Below the pieces are notes generated by a model. The model was given only the letters and a program-made list of their open reading frames with translations. It was not told the DNA's origin and searched no databases. A stretch of DNA of 64,000 bases, taken from NCBI GenBank assembly GCA_020638835.1, contig JACKHV010000005.1, positions 186,001 through 250,000 of the forward strand, written 5' to 3'. The translations under genes and the position numbers were made by a program. Shown here piece by piece: positions 51,373 through 59,827 of this stretch. The DNA comes from Planctomycetota bacterium. GTDB lineage: Bacteria; Planctomycetota; UBA1135; GCA-002686595. Each line of letters opens with the position of its first letter. Position 1 is the first letter of the stretch.

Positions 51373-52422
51373 ATGACGAAGCACCTTCTCGCGATCAGTA
51401 TCTTGCTCGCGGCGTGCCAGTCCACGGCAGGCACGCACGCGCATCCCGACGCCGCGATGAACACCACGGACCCGTCCGTCGTGAACGTCGACAACTTCAA
51501 GCGCGTCGAGTCCGACCTGTACTTCGGCAAGTACGTTGCACAGTCCGGCCTCGGCAAGTTCGTCCACGCGCGACAGCCCGCCGATGTGAAGCACCAGGAC
51601 GTGATCCGCATGAATCGCGACACCCTGTACTCGGCGGCCATCGTCGACCTCGCGGCGTCTCCTGCGACCGTCGTGATCCCCGACGCCGGCGACCGGTACC
51701 TCTCGCTGCACGTCATCGACGAGGACCACTACATGCCCACCGTGATCTACGAGCCCGGGCGGCACGAGTTCACGATGGACGGGGTCGGGACGCGCTACGT
51801 GCTCTTCCTCGTGCGGACCTTCGTCGATCCGAACGACCCGCACGACTTGGTCGAGGTGCACGCCCTGCAGGATCGCCTCGCCGTCGAGCAGTCGGCGACC
51901 GGTGAGTTCGACGTGCCGCAGTGGGACACGGACAAGGCTGCCCAGCTACGCGGCGCCTTGAACGCGCTCGCCGAGGCGAACGGCGGCATCGACTCGCGGC
52001 GCATGTTCGGACCGCGCGGCGCGGTCGACCCCGTGCAGCACCTGCTCGGCACCGCGACGGGCTGGGGCGGCCTGCCGCGCGAAGACGCGACCTACGAAGG
52101 CGTCGTGCCCGAACACAACGACGGCAAGACGACCTACGAGCTCACCCTTCGCGACGTCCCCGTCGACGGCTTCTGGTCGGTCAGCGTCTACAACCAGGAC
52201 GGCTTCTTCGAGCCGAACGACCTCGGCGTGTACTCGCTCAACAACGTGACCGCGAAGCGATCCGCGGACGGCTCGTACACGATCCACTTCGGCGACTGCG
52301 ACGGCTCGACACCGAACTGCATCCCGATCTCGCCGGGCTGGGGCTACGTCGTGCGCCTCTACCAACCGCGCGCCGAGATCCTCGCCGGCAGCTGGAAGCT
52401 GCCGGCGCCGGTGCAGCGCTGA
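51373..52422 (+). CDS. DUF1254/DUF1214-type lipoprotein
   Basis: 349 residues with the signal MTKHLLAISILLAAC (lipobox LAAC, Cys15) and Shine-Dalgarno-like GGAG before the ATG. The N-terminal part has RVESDLYFGKYVAQSG and MNRDTLYSAAIVDLAASPATVVIPDAGDRYLSL. This is the DUF1254 pattern in which NRDTLYSxxVxDL is prominent. The C-terminal DUF1214 part has RDVPVDGFWSVSVYNQDGFFEPND and the terminal WGYVVRLYQPRAEILAGSWKLP. These domains are common in secreted proteins of unknown biochemistry. Hairpin C starts 4 nt after its stop. Confidence 0.9.
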   Translation: MTKHLLAISILLAACQSTAGTHAHPDAAMNTTDPSVVNVDNFKRVESDLYFGKYVAQSGLGKFVHARQPADVKHQDVIRMNRDTLYSAAIVDLAASPATVVIPDAGDRYLSLHVIDEDHYMPTVIYEPGRHEFTMDGVGTRYVLFLVRTFVDPNDPHDLVEVHALQDRLAVEQSATGEFDVPQWDTDKAAQLRGALNALAEANGGIDSRRMFGPRGAVDPVQHLLGTATGWGGLPREDATYEGVVPEHNDGKTTYELTLRDVPVDGFWSVSVYNQDGFFEPNDLGVYSLNNVTAKRSADGSYTIHFGDCDGSTPNCIPISPGWGYVVRLYQPRAEILAGSWKLPAPVQR

Positions 52423-52522
52423 GAGTACGGAACCAGGTTCCTCTCCGCACAGCGGGGCCCGACGCGCGAACAGCACGGCGCGTCGGGCCCCGCTGTGTGG
52501 AGAGGAAGCTGGTTCCGTAACC
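52423..52522. repeat. Long stop-to-stop hairpin C (41-bp stem)
   Basis: Arms 52426-52466 and 52479-52519 pair over 41 positions with one mismatch and one G-U pair, around a 12-nt loop. It fills the 100 bp between the DUF1254/1214 stop (plus) and the GT39-like stop (minus). The border after TGA is GAGTACGGAACC, like hairpin A. No U-tract. Confidence 0.85.
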
Positions 52523-54298
52523 TCAGCGCAGGTCGTACAGCGCGATCCAGGGACCCGGCCGCTGCATCCGCCAGATGGCGGTGAAGGCGAACTCCATCTC
52601 CATCGGCAGGCGCGCCTCGTCCACCGTCGCTCCCTCGCCGCAGGGATTCACCACGAACAGCGGCTCGCGGCCGGCGATCCACTCGGGCGCCGTGTGGCCC
52701 TGCGCGCCGTCGGCGATGCGGTTCACGAAGAGCAGGTGCGTCGCGCCGAGTTCGGTGAGCAGCCGCGTCGGGTCGTCGCCGTAGAGCCCGCGCAGGTTCT
52801 CGCGGATCTCGACGCGGTCGTCGCGTTCGTCGATCGCGAGGTAGTCCTCGACGGCGACGCGGTCGATGCCCGGATCCGCGGCGGTTCCGGCGAGCAGTTG
52901 CTCGAGCCGGTACTGCTCGCGGCCGTAGAGCGTGCCCCCCGCCGCCTCGCGCAGCGCGGCGGTGCGCTCGAGACTCGCCAGGTTCGGTTCGATCGGCGGC
53001 GCGTAGCGGTCGAGCGCGAGGAGTGCGTCCGGGGGCAACAGCTCGTGCACGAGGCGCTCGGCGTCGACGCGCGTGTCGGGTTGCGCGAGCAACCAGTCGA
53101 AGCGCAGCGCTTGCACGAGCGGGATCGCCAGCAACGCGACGAGCAGCGGCGTCGCCCAAGCTGCGCGCGGCGCGCGATCCAAAAAGCGCTCGGCCGCGAG
53201 CCCCGCCGGCAGTGCGAGCAGCGCGGTCAACGGCAGCACGTAGCGCACGTGGTCGTTGAACTGCGTCATGAAGAACAGACCCCAGAACGCGCAGAAGATC
53301 CCCGCCGGCCACAGCGCGCGGCGGCCGCGCAGCAGGAACAGGCCACCGACACCGAGCACCACGAGCACGGGGTCGTAGCCGAAGAACGCCTTCGCGAGGT
53401 GCGGGAAGGACGCGAGCCGGAAGCCGAGGTTGATGCCTTGTCCCCCCACTCGCAGCGCCGTCTCCGACTCCATCGCCGCGTCGGTCGTCTGGTTGCCGTA
53501 GATCAGGATGTACGGGTGTCCGAGCAGCAGCGCCACGACGCCGAAGGCCGCGACCGCCGCCGCGCCGACGCCGACGCGTCTCGCGAGGTCCTTGCCGCTG
53601 CGCCAGCCGGGCGGGCCGATCGCCCACGCGAGCCCGGCGATCCCGAGCACCGGCAGACCGGACTGGTGGCAGGCGAAGGCGAGCCCGCCGGCCATGCCCG
53701 AGAGCACGAGTCGACGCGTGCCGCCGTGCCGCACGTAGCGCGCCGCCGGCCACAGCGCGAGCGCCGTGAACAGCAGCATCGGCACCCACGGTCGCTCCTG
53801 CACCGAGAAGTGCAGGTGCAACAAGCTCGTGCCGACGAGCCACGCGGCGACCCACGCGCCGCGCTCGAGCCCGGCGGCGCGCGCGGCGCGGAAGACGACC
53901 CAGGGCGTGAGCGCGCCGAGGATCGCGACGAGCCAGCGCGCGATGCGGTGCGGCGACTCGGGGTGTTCGTAGAGGAAGTCGGCGTAGCCATCCGCTCCCT
54001 CCCACTCACCGGTCAGCTTCCCCGCGACGAACTGCGTCGCGTAGGCGGGCAGCAACATGTACGGGACGAGGTACGGGTAGGAGGAGTACTTCCCCGAGGG
54101 CGGAACGGGGTTCTTCTCCTTCGCCATGCCGAGCGCCGAGCGCACGACGTGCGCGTCCGGCACGTAGTTGCGCGGGAAGCCGTGTTCGATCGGCAGCGCT
54201 CGCAGCGCGAGCGGCAGCAGGAAGAGCACGACGAGCGCCGCGAGGCGCCCGGTGCGTCGCGCGCTCCCCGGCGCGGCTTCAGGCTTCGGGGTCGACAT
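52523..54298 (-). CDS. GT39-like membrane glycosyltransferase
   Basis: 591 residues with about ten to twelve membrane helices and a soluble C-terminal domain, as in GT-C (GT39/GT83-like) enzymes that use polyprenyl-phosphate sugars. The N-terminal loop has LPIEHGFPRNYVPDAHVVRSALGMA with an acidic residue between helices. This is the usual position of the catalytic Asp, seen here in the first loop (PDAH). The later motif LLGHPYILIYGNQTTDAAMESETA resembles family loops. It starts 20 nt inside the rho coding end, so the two genes overlap and are co-transcribed. Substrates unknown. Confidence 0.75.
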   Translation of the reverse strand: MSTPKPEAAPGSARRTGRLAALVVLFLLPLALRALPIEHGFPRNYVPDAHVVRSALGMAKEKNPVPPSGKYSSYPYLVPYMLLPAYATQFVAGKLTGEWEGADGYADFLYEHPESPHRIARWLVAILGALTPWVVFRAARAAGLERGAWVAAWLVGTSLLHLHFSVQERPWVPMLLFTALALWPAARYVRHGGTRRLVLSGMAGGLAFACHQSGLPVLGIAGLAWAIGPPGWRSGKDLARRVGVGAAAVAAFGVVALLLGHPYILIYGNQTTDAAMESETALRVGGQGINLGFRLASFPHLAKAFFGYDPVLVVLGVGGLFLLRGRRALWPAGIFCAFWGLFFMTQFNDHVRYVLPLTALLALPAGLAAERFLDRAPRAAWATPLLVALLAIPLVQALRFDWLLAQPDTRVDAERLVHELLPPDALLALDRYAPPIEPNLASLERTAALREAAGGTLYGREQYRLEQLLAGTAADPGIDRVAVEDYLAIDERDDRVEIRENLRGLYGDDPTRLLTELGATHLLFVNRIADGAQGHTAPEWIAGREPLFVVNPCGEGATVDEARLPMEMEFAFTAIWRMQRPGPWIALYDLR

Positions 54299-55832
54299 CG
54301 AAGCGCTGCAGGAAGTCGTCGTTCTTCTCGACGTCCTCGAGCTTCGTGATCAGAAGCTCCATCGCCTCCATGAAGTTCATCTTCAGGAGCACGCGACGCA
54401 TCGTGTTGATGCGGCGCAGCTTGGTCTTGCCGAGCAGCTTCTCTTCCTTGCGCGTGCCCGAGCGCTCGATGTCGATCGCCGGGAAGATGCGCCGGTCGGC
54501 CAGCTTGCGGTTCAGGACGATCTCCGAGTTACCGGTGCCCTTGAACTCTTCGAAGATCAGCTGGTCCATGCGCGAGCCGGTGTCGACCAGCGTCGTGCCG
54601 AGGATCGTCAGGCTGCCGGCCTTCTCCGTGTTGCGCGCGCTGCCGAAGATCTGGCGCGGGCGCTCCATGGCGCGCGAGTCGAGGCCGCCGGACATCGTGC
54701 GTCCGGTGCCGGCCGAGAAGTTGTTGTAGGCCCGCGCGAGGCGCGTGATCGAGTCGAGCAGCAGCACGACTTCCTCGCCGAGCTCGACGAGGCGTTGGCA
54801 GCGCTTCCAGACCGCTTCCGCGAGCTGCACGTGGCGCTTCGGCATCTCGTCCGAGGTCGAGACGAAGACGTCGCCCTTCACGCTGCGTTGCCAGTCGGTG
54901 GCTTCCTCGGGGCGCTCGTCGACGAGCAGCACGACGAGGTGCACGTCGGGGTAGGTCTCCTCGATACCCTTCGCGAACTGGCGCAGGATCGTCGTCTTGC
55001 CGGTGCGCGGCGGCGCGACGATCAACGCGCGCTGACCGCGGCCGATCGGTGCGATGATGTCGAGCACGCGCATCGTGACGTCGCCGGTCGCGTCGCCCAG
55101 CGCGTAGTGGAAGTCCGGGTCGATCGTCGTGAGGTTCTTGAAGGCGACGAGGTTCGCCAGCTCGCGCGGCGACTTGCCGTCGACCGTCACGACGTCGTTC
55201 AGCTGGAACTTGTGCTTCTTGCCCTTGCCGAGCGGTCCGCTGACGATCGCGCCGTCGCTCAGGCGGTACTTCTGGATCAGGCGCTGCGGGACGAAGATGT
55301 CCTGCTTGGTCGAGGCGTAGTTGCTCTCGCGGCTGCGCAGCGTGCCGTAGCCGCCCTTCTCCGCGACGAACATGCCTTCGCCGGGAAGCTTGACCTTGCC
55401 TTCCTGATCGGACTGCGAGCGCTCTCCCTGGCCGCCGCTGCGCTGTTGGCGCTGCTGTTGTTGGGCGCGCTGTCCGTCGCCGCCGCCTTCGCCCTCTTGA
55501 CCCTCGCCGCGGTTCTTGCGGCGACGCCGGCCGCCGCGACGACGTCGACTCTTGCGCGGTTCGCCGTCGCCCTGGTTCGCCTGTCCCGCGTGGTTCGCCG
55601 GCTTGTCGCCGCCGCCTTCGCCGCGCGGCGAGGCATCGTCGCGCGCGCCGTTGCGCGAGGTCTCGTCGCGTTCGCGCGGCTCGTTCGAGTGCTCTCCGCT
55701 CGAGCGTCGTCCGCCGCGGCGGCGACGGCGTCCGGTCTTGGCCGAGGCGCCGGTCGCGGACTCATCGGGGCGCTCCATCGCGCCGAACGGCAGGGATGCG
55801 GTCTCGGTCTTCTTCGAGTCGTCGGATGCCAA
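54279..55832 (-). CDS. rho: Transcription termination factor Rho with Arg/Gly-rich insertion
   Basis: 517 residues. A TTG start at 55832 is chosen because GGAGG lies 6 nt upstream; a Met 19 codons later is an alternative. Residues about 30-145 form an Arg/Gly/Gln-rich disordered stretch (GRRRRRGGRR, QQQQRQQRSGGQ). The RNA-binding cold-shock domain covers about 150-215 (GMFVAEKGGYGTLRS, IFVPQRLIQKYRLSDGAIVSG). The ATPase domain has Walker A APPRTGKTT (273-281) and Walker B VVLLLDSITRLARAYN. Q- and R-loop motifs are present (GSARNTEKAGSLTI, RRIFPAIDIERSGTRKEE). Its gene lacks the usual neighbours. Confidence 0.97.
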   Translation of the reverse strand: MASDDSKKTETASLPFGAMERPDESATGASAKTGRRRRRGGRRSSGEHSNEPRERDETSRNGARDDASPRGEGGGDKPANHAGQANQGDGEPRKSRRRRGGRRRRKNRGEGQEGEGGGDGQRAQQQQRQQRSGGQGERSQSDQEGKVKLPGEGMFVAEKGGYGTLRSRESNYASTKQDIFVPQRLIQKYRLSDGAIVSGPLGKGKKHKFQLNDVVTVDGKSPRELANLVAFKNLTTIDPDFHYALGDATGDVTMRVLDIIAPIGRGQRALIVAPPRTGKTTILRQFAKGIEETYPDVHLVVLLVDERPEEATDWQRSVKGDVFVSTSDEMPKRHVQLAEAVWKRCQRLVELGEEVVLLLDSITRLARAYNNFSAGTGRTMSGGLDSRAMERPRQIFGSARNTEKAGSLTILGTTLVDTGSRMDQLIFEEFKGTGNSEIVLNRKLADRRIFPAIDIERSGTRKEEKLLGKTKLRRINTMRRVLLKMNFMEAMELLITKLEDVEKNDDFLQRFDVDPEA

Positions 55833-56184
55833 GCGGGTCCTCCGGATGGCGTCGGGGGAAGCCGAGGTACGGAGGACCTCGGCGGTCGGTTCCGGAGGGA
55901 TTCCGGAGGCCGGGTGAGTACCGGCGTCGAGCCGGTGGTGGAACGGTGGCGTGGTGCGCCTCGGAAGGAAGCGGAGCACGCGGCGGGATGCGCAGCTGCG
56001 ATCCCAGATCGTCGAGCGAGGGGGCGGAGGCGGTCTCCGCGCAGTCCGGGCGTCCTGATCTGGACGCCGTCCCGGTCGATCGAGCTCGGCCGCTCGCGCG
56101 GTCGGCTCCTGGAAGGTCTATCGACTCGGGAGGTCCTGGGACTCCAGGTACGCTCACTCTAAGGCCTGGAAAGGGACGAGTCAC
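55833..56184 (-). promoter_or_regulatory. rho promoter and leader
   Basis: A possible promoter is GTGACT (56179-56184) and TAGAGT (56156-56161) on the minus strand, 17 bp apart. It would give a leader of about 320 nt. The leader is C-rich and T-rich over its second half, as in rut sites, and contains an 8-bp hairpin GCCGAGGT/ACCTCGGC (55861-55883), 29 nt before the TTG. Rho often autoregulates by attenuation in its own leader, which would fit. Confidence 0.4.
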
Positions 56185-56266
56185 CCCCTTTTGGGGCTGC
56201 TTTCCCCCGCCCTCCGCCGGGAGCCCGGAGCGGCGTCGCGCCGCGACGTTCCGGCGAGTCGAAAGG

Positions 56267-56343
56267 TGGTCGGGGTGAGAGGATTTGAACCTCCGACCTC
56301 TGCGTCCCGAACGCAGCGCTCTACCAAGCTGAGCCACACCCCG
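56267..56343 (-). tRNA. tRNA-Pro (anticodon CGG)
   Basis: Complete cloverleaf on the minus strand: acceptor 5' CGGGGTG pairs with CACCCCG, a D arm with GCTCAGCTTGGTAGAGC, an anticodon stem CTGCG/CGCAG with loop TTCGGGA (anticodon CGG), and a T arm GGAGGTTCAAATCCTC (T-loop GGTTCAAATCC). Discriminator A and an encoded CCA at 56269-56267. It decodes CCG, a common proline codon in this GC-rich genome. Confidence 0.96.
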
Positions 56344-56444
56344 ATCGATCGAGGCGGGGAAGAGTAGGGCCCCGCCCCCCCGCCGTCAAGGGCGGTTCGG
56401 AGTCTCTGGGGGGCCGGATCCGGCGCGAGCGCGGGCCGTGGGGC

Positions 56445-57971
56445 TCAGCGTCCGAGGTCGACGAAGACCCCGCCGTTCTCCTTGGCGAGGCGCTCCATGA
56501 AGCTCTTCTGGAACTCGCCGATCGCGATCGTGTGGATCACGACCTTGCGCAGCTCGTTCGCCTCCTTGACCTTCTTCAGGATGTCGTCGACGTCGACGAG
56601 CTCGCCGTGCGTCGGGCGTCCGTCGGAGAGGAAGAAGATCGTGTCGACCTCGACCTCGTAGCCCTTGTCCTGCTCGCCGGGCGCCGCGATGTCGAGTCCC
56701 GTCATCAGCGCGCCGTAGGTGTTCGTCTTGCCCTTCTCGAGGTTCGCGCTGCCGGTCAGGCCGACGCCCGCGAGCCCTTCCTTCGACGAGCCGCCGATCG
56801 CCTCGAGCTTGTTCGCGTAGTCGATCGCGCTCTTCTTGTTGAGCACGTTCGCCGGCACGAGCTTCTTCTTCCACTGGTCGATGTCGGTGGCGAAGGAGAG
56901 GATGTTGAAGTTGACGTACGACTCGAGGCCTTCGACAGTGCGCGCGAGTTCCGTCTTCACGATGTCGATGCGTCGGAACGACGGGTAGTCGCCGTCCTCG
57001 AAGCGCTCGCGCTCGACGACCTCGGCCTCCATCGAGCCGGAGACGTCGATGATGAACAGGATCGAGCGGCTGGGCGTCTCGATGCCGTGGAAGGTCGTTT
57101 GTCCGGACGGCTTGTAACGCTCGCGAGCCTCCGCACGCGCGGCGCGGGCCGTCGCCAGCTCCTCGTCGGTCGGGATCACGAAGCGGTCCTTCGTGCGCTC
57201 CCACCAGGTCTTCCAGTTCTCGATGCTCTGGCCGTAGTTCTTGCCAGTGACCTCGGAGAGCGCCTCACCGATGTCGGCCTGCAAGCGGCCCTCCTCGAGC
57301 TCCATGCGCGCCATCAGCGGCTCGATGGACTTCTTGTCCCGCATCACCGAGAGCGCCTGGATCGCGCTCGAGCGCACTTGCCAGACTTCGTCCTGCAAGC
57401 AGACCAGCGCCGGGTCGATCACCTCACGCGCGGAGAGCGCCGTGAGGCCTTCGAGCGCGGCGCAGCGCACGGCCGACTCGCGGTCCGTCGTCAGCTCGAC
57501 GAACTTCGGGATCGAGGACTTCTCCTGTCGCGACGAAAGCGCCTGCACGGCCCGGCGACGCACGTCCCAGGACTTGTCGTCGAGGCACGCGATGAGCGAC
57601 TCGCTGGGCCCCTGGTACGAGCCGATCGCGATCGCCTGAAGCAGGCCGAGGCGCTCGGTGTCCTTCTTCGATTCCTCGAGCTGGACGAAGATCTCGGCGA
57701 TCGGCGCGGGTTCCTTGAAGTGCCCGAGCACCCGGATCGCCGCCTCGCGGACCTCGAGCTCCTTGTCGTTCAGGACCGGGATCAGCACGTCGACGACCGA
57801 GACCGTCTCGGTGCCTTCGAGCGAGAGGATCGCCTCGACGCGCGAGGGCGTGTCCTTGAACTTCTTGAAGTACTTCTTGAACTCCTTGACGATCTCGTCG
57901 TCCGCCATGCCGAGCGCAGGCAGCGCGACGATCGCCAGGAGCAGGAGCAGACGGCGCAGGGTTCCGTTCAT
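56445..57971 (-). CDS. Secreted HEAT-repeat and VWA-domain protein
   Basis: 508 residues with a signal peptide (MNGTLRRLLLLLAIVALPALG). Residues about 40-250 are HEAT-type helical repeats (VLIPVLNDKELEVREAAIRVLG, SLIACLDDKSWDVRRRAVQAL, PALVCLQDEVWQVRSSAIQAL). Then SQTTFHG-like residues lead to a von Willebrand A domain from about residue 300 with an intact MIDAS DVSGS (309-313), FFLSDGRPTHGE and AIGEFQKSF. VWA domains bind metal-bridged ligands, and the HEAT array likely serves as a scaffold. Function unknown. A TATCCT hexamer is 30 nt before the ATG, with GAGG between. Confidence 0.85.
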   Translation of the reverse strand: MNGTLRRLLLLLAIVALPALGMADDEIVKEFKKYFKKFKDTPSRVEAILSLEGTETVSVVDVLIPVLNDKELEVREAAIRVLGHFKEPAPIAEIFVQLEESKKDTERLGLLQAIAIGSYQGPSESLIACLDDKSWDVRRRAVQALSSRQEKSSIPKFVELTTDRESAVRCAALEGLTALSAREVIDPALVCLQDEVWQVRSSAIQALSVMRDKKSIEPLMARMELEEGRLQADIGEALSEVTGKNYGQSIENWKTWWERTKDRFVIPTDEELATARAARAEARERYKPSGQTTFHGIETPSRSILFIIDVSGSMEAEVVERERFEDGDYPSFRRIDIVKTELARTVEGLESYVNFNILSFATDIDQWKKKLVPANVLNKKSAIDYANKLEAIGGSSKEGLAGVGLTGSANLEKGKTNTYGALMTGLDIAAPGEQDKGYEVEVDTIFFLSDGRPTHGELVDVDDILKKVKEANELRKVVIHTIAIGEFQKSFMERLAKENGGVFVDLGR

Positions 57972-58001
57972 GAGGGCCTCGGGCGGGGGGAGCGAGCGAC
58001 C

Positions 58002-58007
58002 AGGATA
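58002..58007 (-). promoter_or_regulatory. -10-like element (GCTATCCT) for HEAT/VWA gene
   Basis: Minus-strand TATCCT preceded by GC, 30 nt before the ATG. The short leader contains GAGG near the start codon. Confidence 0.4.
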
Positions 58008-58057
58008 GCCTCTACCCCGCTGCGCGTCCCCTGCTACCGGGCGCGCGTCGCGTCGGA

Positions 58058-58145
58058 GGTACCGCGTTCGTTTTTCCAAAATAGCGGGGCCCGCGCTGTC
58101 GGCGCGGGCCCCGCTATTTTGGAAGCGCGAACGCTATCCCGTACT
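58058..58145. repeat. Long hairpin D, sharing a 30-bp segment with hairpin A
   Basis: Inner arms 58074-58096 and 58102-58124 are a perfect 23-bp inverted repeat with a 5-nt loop. Outward, GCGTTCG pairs again after a 3-bp mismatch, and both ends carry GTAC. Bases 58058-58087 equal 21379-21408 of hairpin A. It directly follows the minus-strand TGA at 58146 (TGAAGTACGGG) and precedes the HEAT/VWA gene. Unlike A and C it lies between two same-strand genes. Confidence 0.82.
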
Positions 58146-59669
58146 TCACTCGGGCTTGGAGGCCGCCTCTTGCGCCTTCGCGCCGCCCGGGTCGACGATC
58201 CGCGTGCGGCTCTTGCCGGCGGGCTCGACGCGCGCGTTGGCGAGGCGGATGCGGCCGCCGTCCTCGGTGATCAGCGTCACGTTGTTCTCGTCCTGGTCGA
58301 GCAGCTTGCCGTAGAACACGCCGCCGGGCGTGCGCACGCGGACGCGCTGCAGACCCGTCAGGTCCTCGGACCCCTTCTCACCGAGCGTCGCCGAAACCTT
58401 GTCGGCGATGTGCTCGATCCGGTCGACCTGCCAGCCGAGCAGGGCCATCTTGCCCGTACCGGTGTCCAGCCAGACCTTGTTCTCGCCGACGGCGTACAGG
58501 CGGCCCTCGAAGATCTCACCGCCATGGATGACGAGTCGGACGCGTCCGACCTGCGGCGTCAACAGGCGCTCGGTGCCGGCGATCCGGTCGAGCGGGATCT
58601 CACGCTCGTGCCAGACCGCGGCGAGGTCTTTCTCACTCGCGTAGCGCAGCGAGCTCTCGACGCGCGGGACGACGACCATGTCCTCGACGGGCATCGTGAA
58701 GGTCTTGCCGTTCGGGTTGCGAGTGCCGGAGTCCGGCGTCGTGGTGGTCTCGGTCTCCGACGCGACCGTCTCCGTACCCTCGAGTTCCGGGAAGAACGGA
58801 TCGGGGGTCAGCTCGGTGTCGCCGGTCGTGGTCGTCGTGACGTCCACCGTCGGCTCGGTCGTCGTGTTGACTTCGGTCGTGGGCCGCGTGCCCATCGGCG
58901 CGGTCGCGACGACATCCGTGTTCGTCTCGGTGATCGGCGCGGTCTCCGTCGTGGAACCGTTCTGCTCGGGCTTGCCGTTCTTGCCGTTCTTGGCCGCGTT
59001 CGTCTGCGGTTTGCCGTCCGCGGTCGGCGTGCCGTTCGCGGTGTTTCCGTTCGTCGATGTGTTCGTAGTCTTCGTCGTCACCGGCGTCGTGCGCTGCACC
59101 CGCGCGACGTTCGTCTCGCCGCCCTGCTTGAGCTGTTGGTCGCCGTACCAGCGCGCACCGACGAAGCCGGCGGCGAGTCCCGCCGCGACCAGCGTCACGC
59201 GCAGGATCCATCCGCCGCGCGACGAGGCGGTCGCGCTCTGCTGGATGCCGAACTCGGTCTCCAGGCGCTCGGGGTCGAAGACGTCCTCGTCGGGCTGGTC
59301 CTCGAGCTCCATCAGCCAGCTCGCGCTGTCCTCGCTGTCGTCCGTCAGCCAATTCTCGAACTCACCCTCTTCGAGCTCGGGCGCGTCGGCGAGCGCAGAG
59401 CCCGTCTCGCGGAAGGGGTCTGACTGGTACTCCGTTCCGTCCTGGGCGTCGGGCCGATGGTTCGGCGTGCCGTCGAGGCCCAAGAAGTCCTGGGCGTTGC
59501 CCTGGGTCTCCCACTCGTCGGCCGCCATCTCGTCGGGGCGCATCACGGGCGCTCCGCCGGCGGGACGATTCCCCACCTGACCGCCCATCGCGGAGGACCC
59601 GCCGGTCGGTTCTTGGCCGTCCCCGTGGAGATCCTCGTCGGGGAACTGCTGATCGCTGAACTCGGGCAT
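58146..59669 (-). CDS. Single-pass membrane protein with C-terminal Sm-like repeats
   Basis: 507 residues. An acidic cytoplasmic N-terminus (about 1-150) precedes one membrane helix (about 154-173, GWILRVTLVAAGLAAGFVGA). Then comes a Thr/Asn/Gly-rich linker (about 190-330) that is probably disordered outside the membrane. The C-terminal part has two short beta units: GGEIFEGRLYAVGENKVWLD (about 390-410) and GGVFYGKLLDQDENNVTLITEDGGRIRL (about 455-485, each with a G-x-L-x-x-x-x-x-N-x-V/W core). These resemble Sm/LSm-type strands, an inference from pattern only. Not a known family to me. Confidence 0.7.
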   Translation of the reverse strand: MPEFSDQQFPDEDLHGDGQEPTGGSSAMGGQVGNRPAGGAPVMRPDEMAADEWETQGNAQDFLGLDGTPNHRPDAQDGTEYQSDPFRETGSALADAPELEEGEFENWLTDDSEDSASWLMELEDQPDEDVFDPERLETEFGIQQSATASSRGGWILRVTLVAAGLAAGFVGARWYGDQQLKQGGETNVARVQRTTPVTTKTTNTSTNGNTANGTPTADGKPQTNAAKNGKNGKPEQNGSTTETAPITETNTDVVATAPMGTRPTTEVNTTTEPTVDVTTTTTGDTELTPDPFFPELEGTETVASETETTTTPDSGTRNPNGKTFTMPVEDMVVVPRVESSLRYASEKDLAAVWHEREIPLDRIAGTERLLTPQVGRVRLVIHGGEIFEGRLYAVGENKVWLDTGTGKMALLGWQVDRIEHIADKVSATLGEKGSEDLTGLQRVRVRTPGGVFYGKLLDQDENNVTLITEDGGRIRLANARVEPAGKSRTRIVDPGGAKAQEAASKPE

Positions 59670-59811
59670 TGGAAGTGCGCGCTAGGATTGGGGCCCCTCG
59701 AAGGGGGCTAGAGGCGTCTCCCGGGGCCTTCCGGACGGCACCGGGGAGTCCTCCCCCCTATCGACGAGATGCCCCTCCCACTGAGAGGCTCTTTCCGATT
59801 CGCAGGGATCC

Positions 59812-59827
59812 GGCCCGAAAGCGGGCC
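59812..59827 (-). terminator. Terminator hairpin after selB
   Basis: GGCCCG/CGGGCC 6-bp stem with a 4-nt loop, directly adjacent to the selB TGA at 59828. On the minus strand it is followed by GATCCCTGCG, with no U-tract. The 158-bp gap to the membrane-protein gene holds no gene. Confidence 0.5.

Noticed and set aside
55913..55933. TGAGTACCG followed by ACCGGC/GCCGGT in the rho leader as a fifth stop-codon hairpin
   Set aside because: It is a 6-bp stem only, not beside a gene stop, so it is probably chance similarity to the border sequence.
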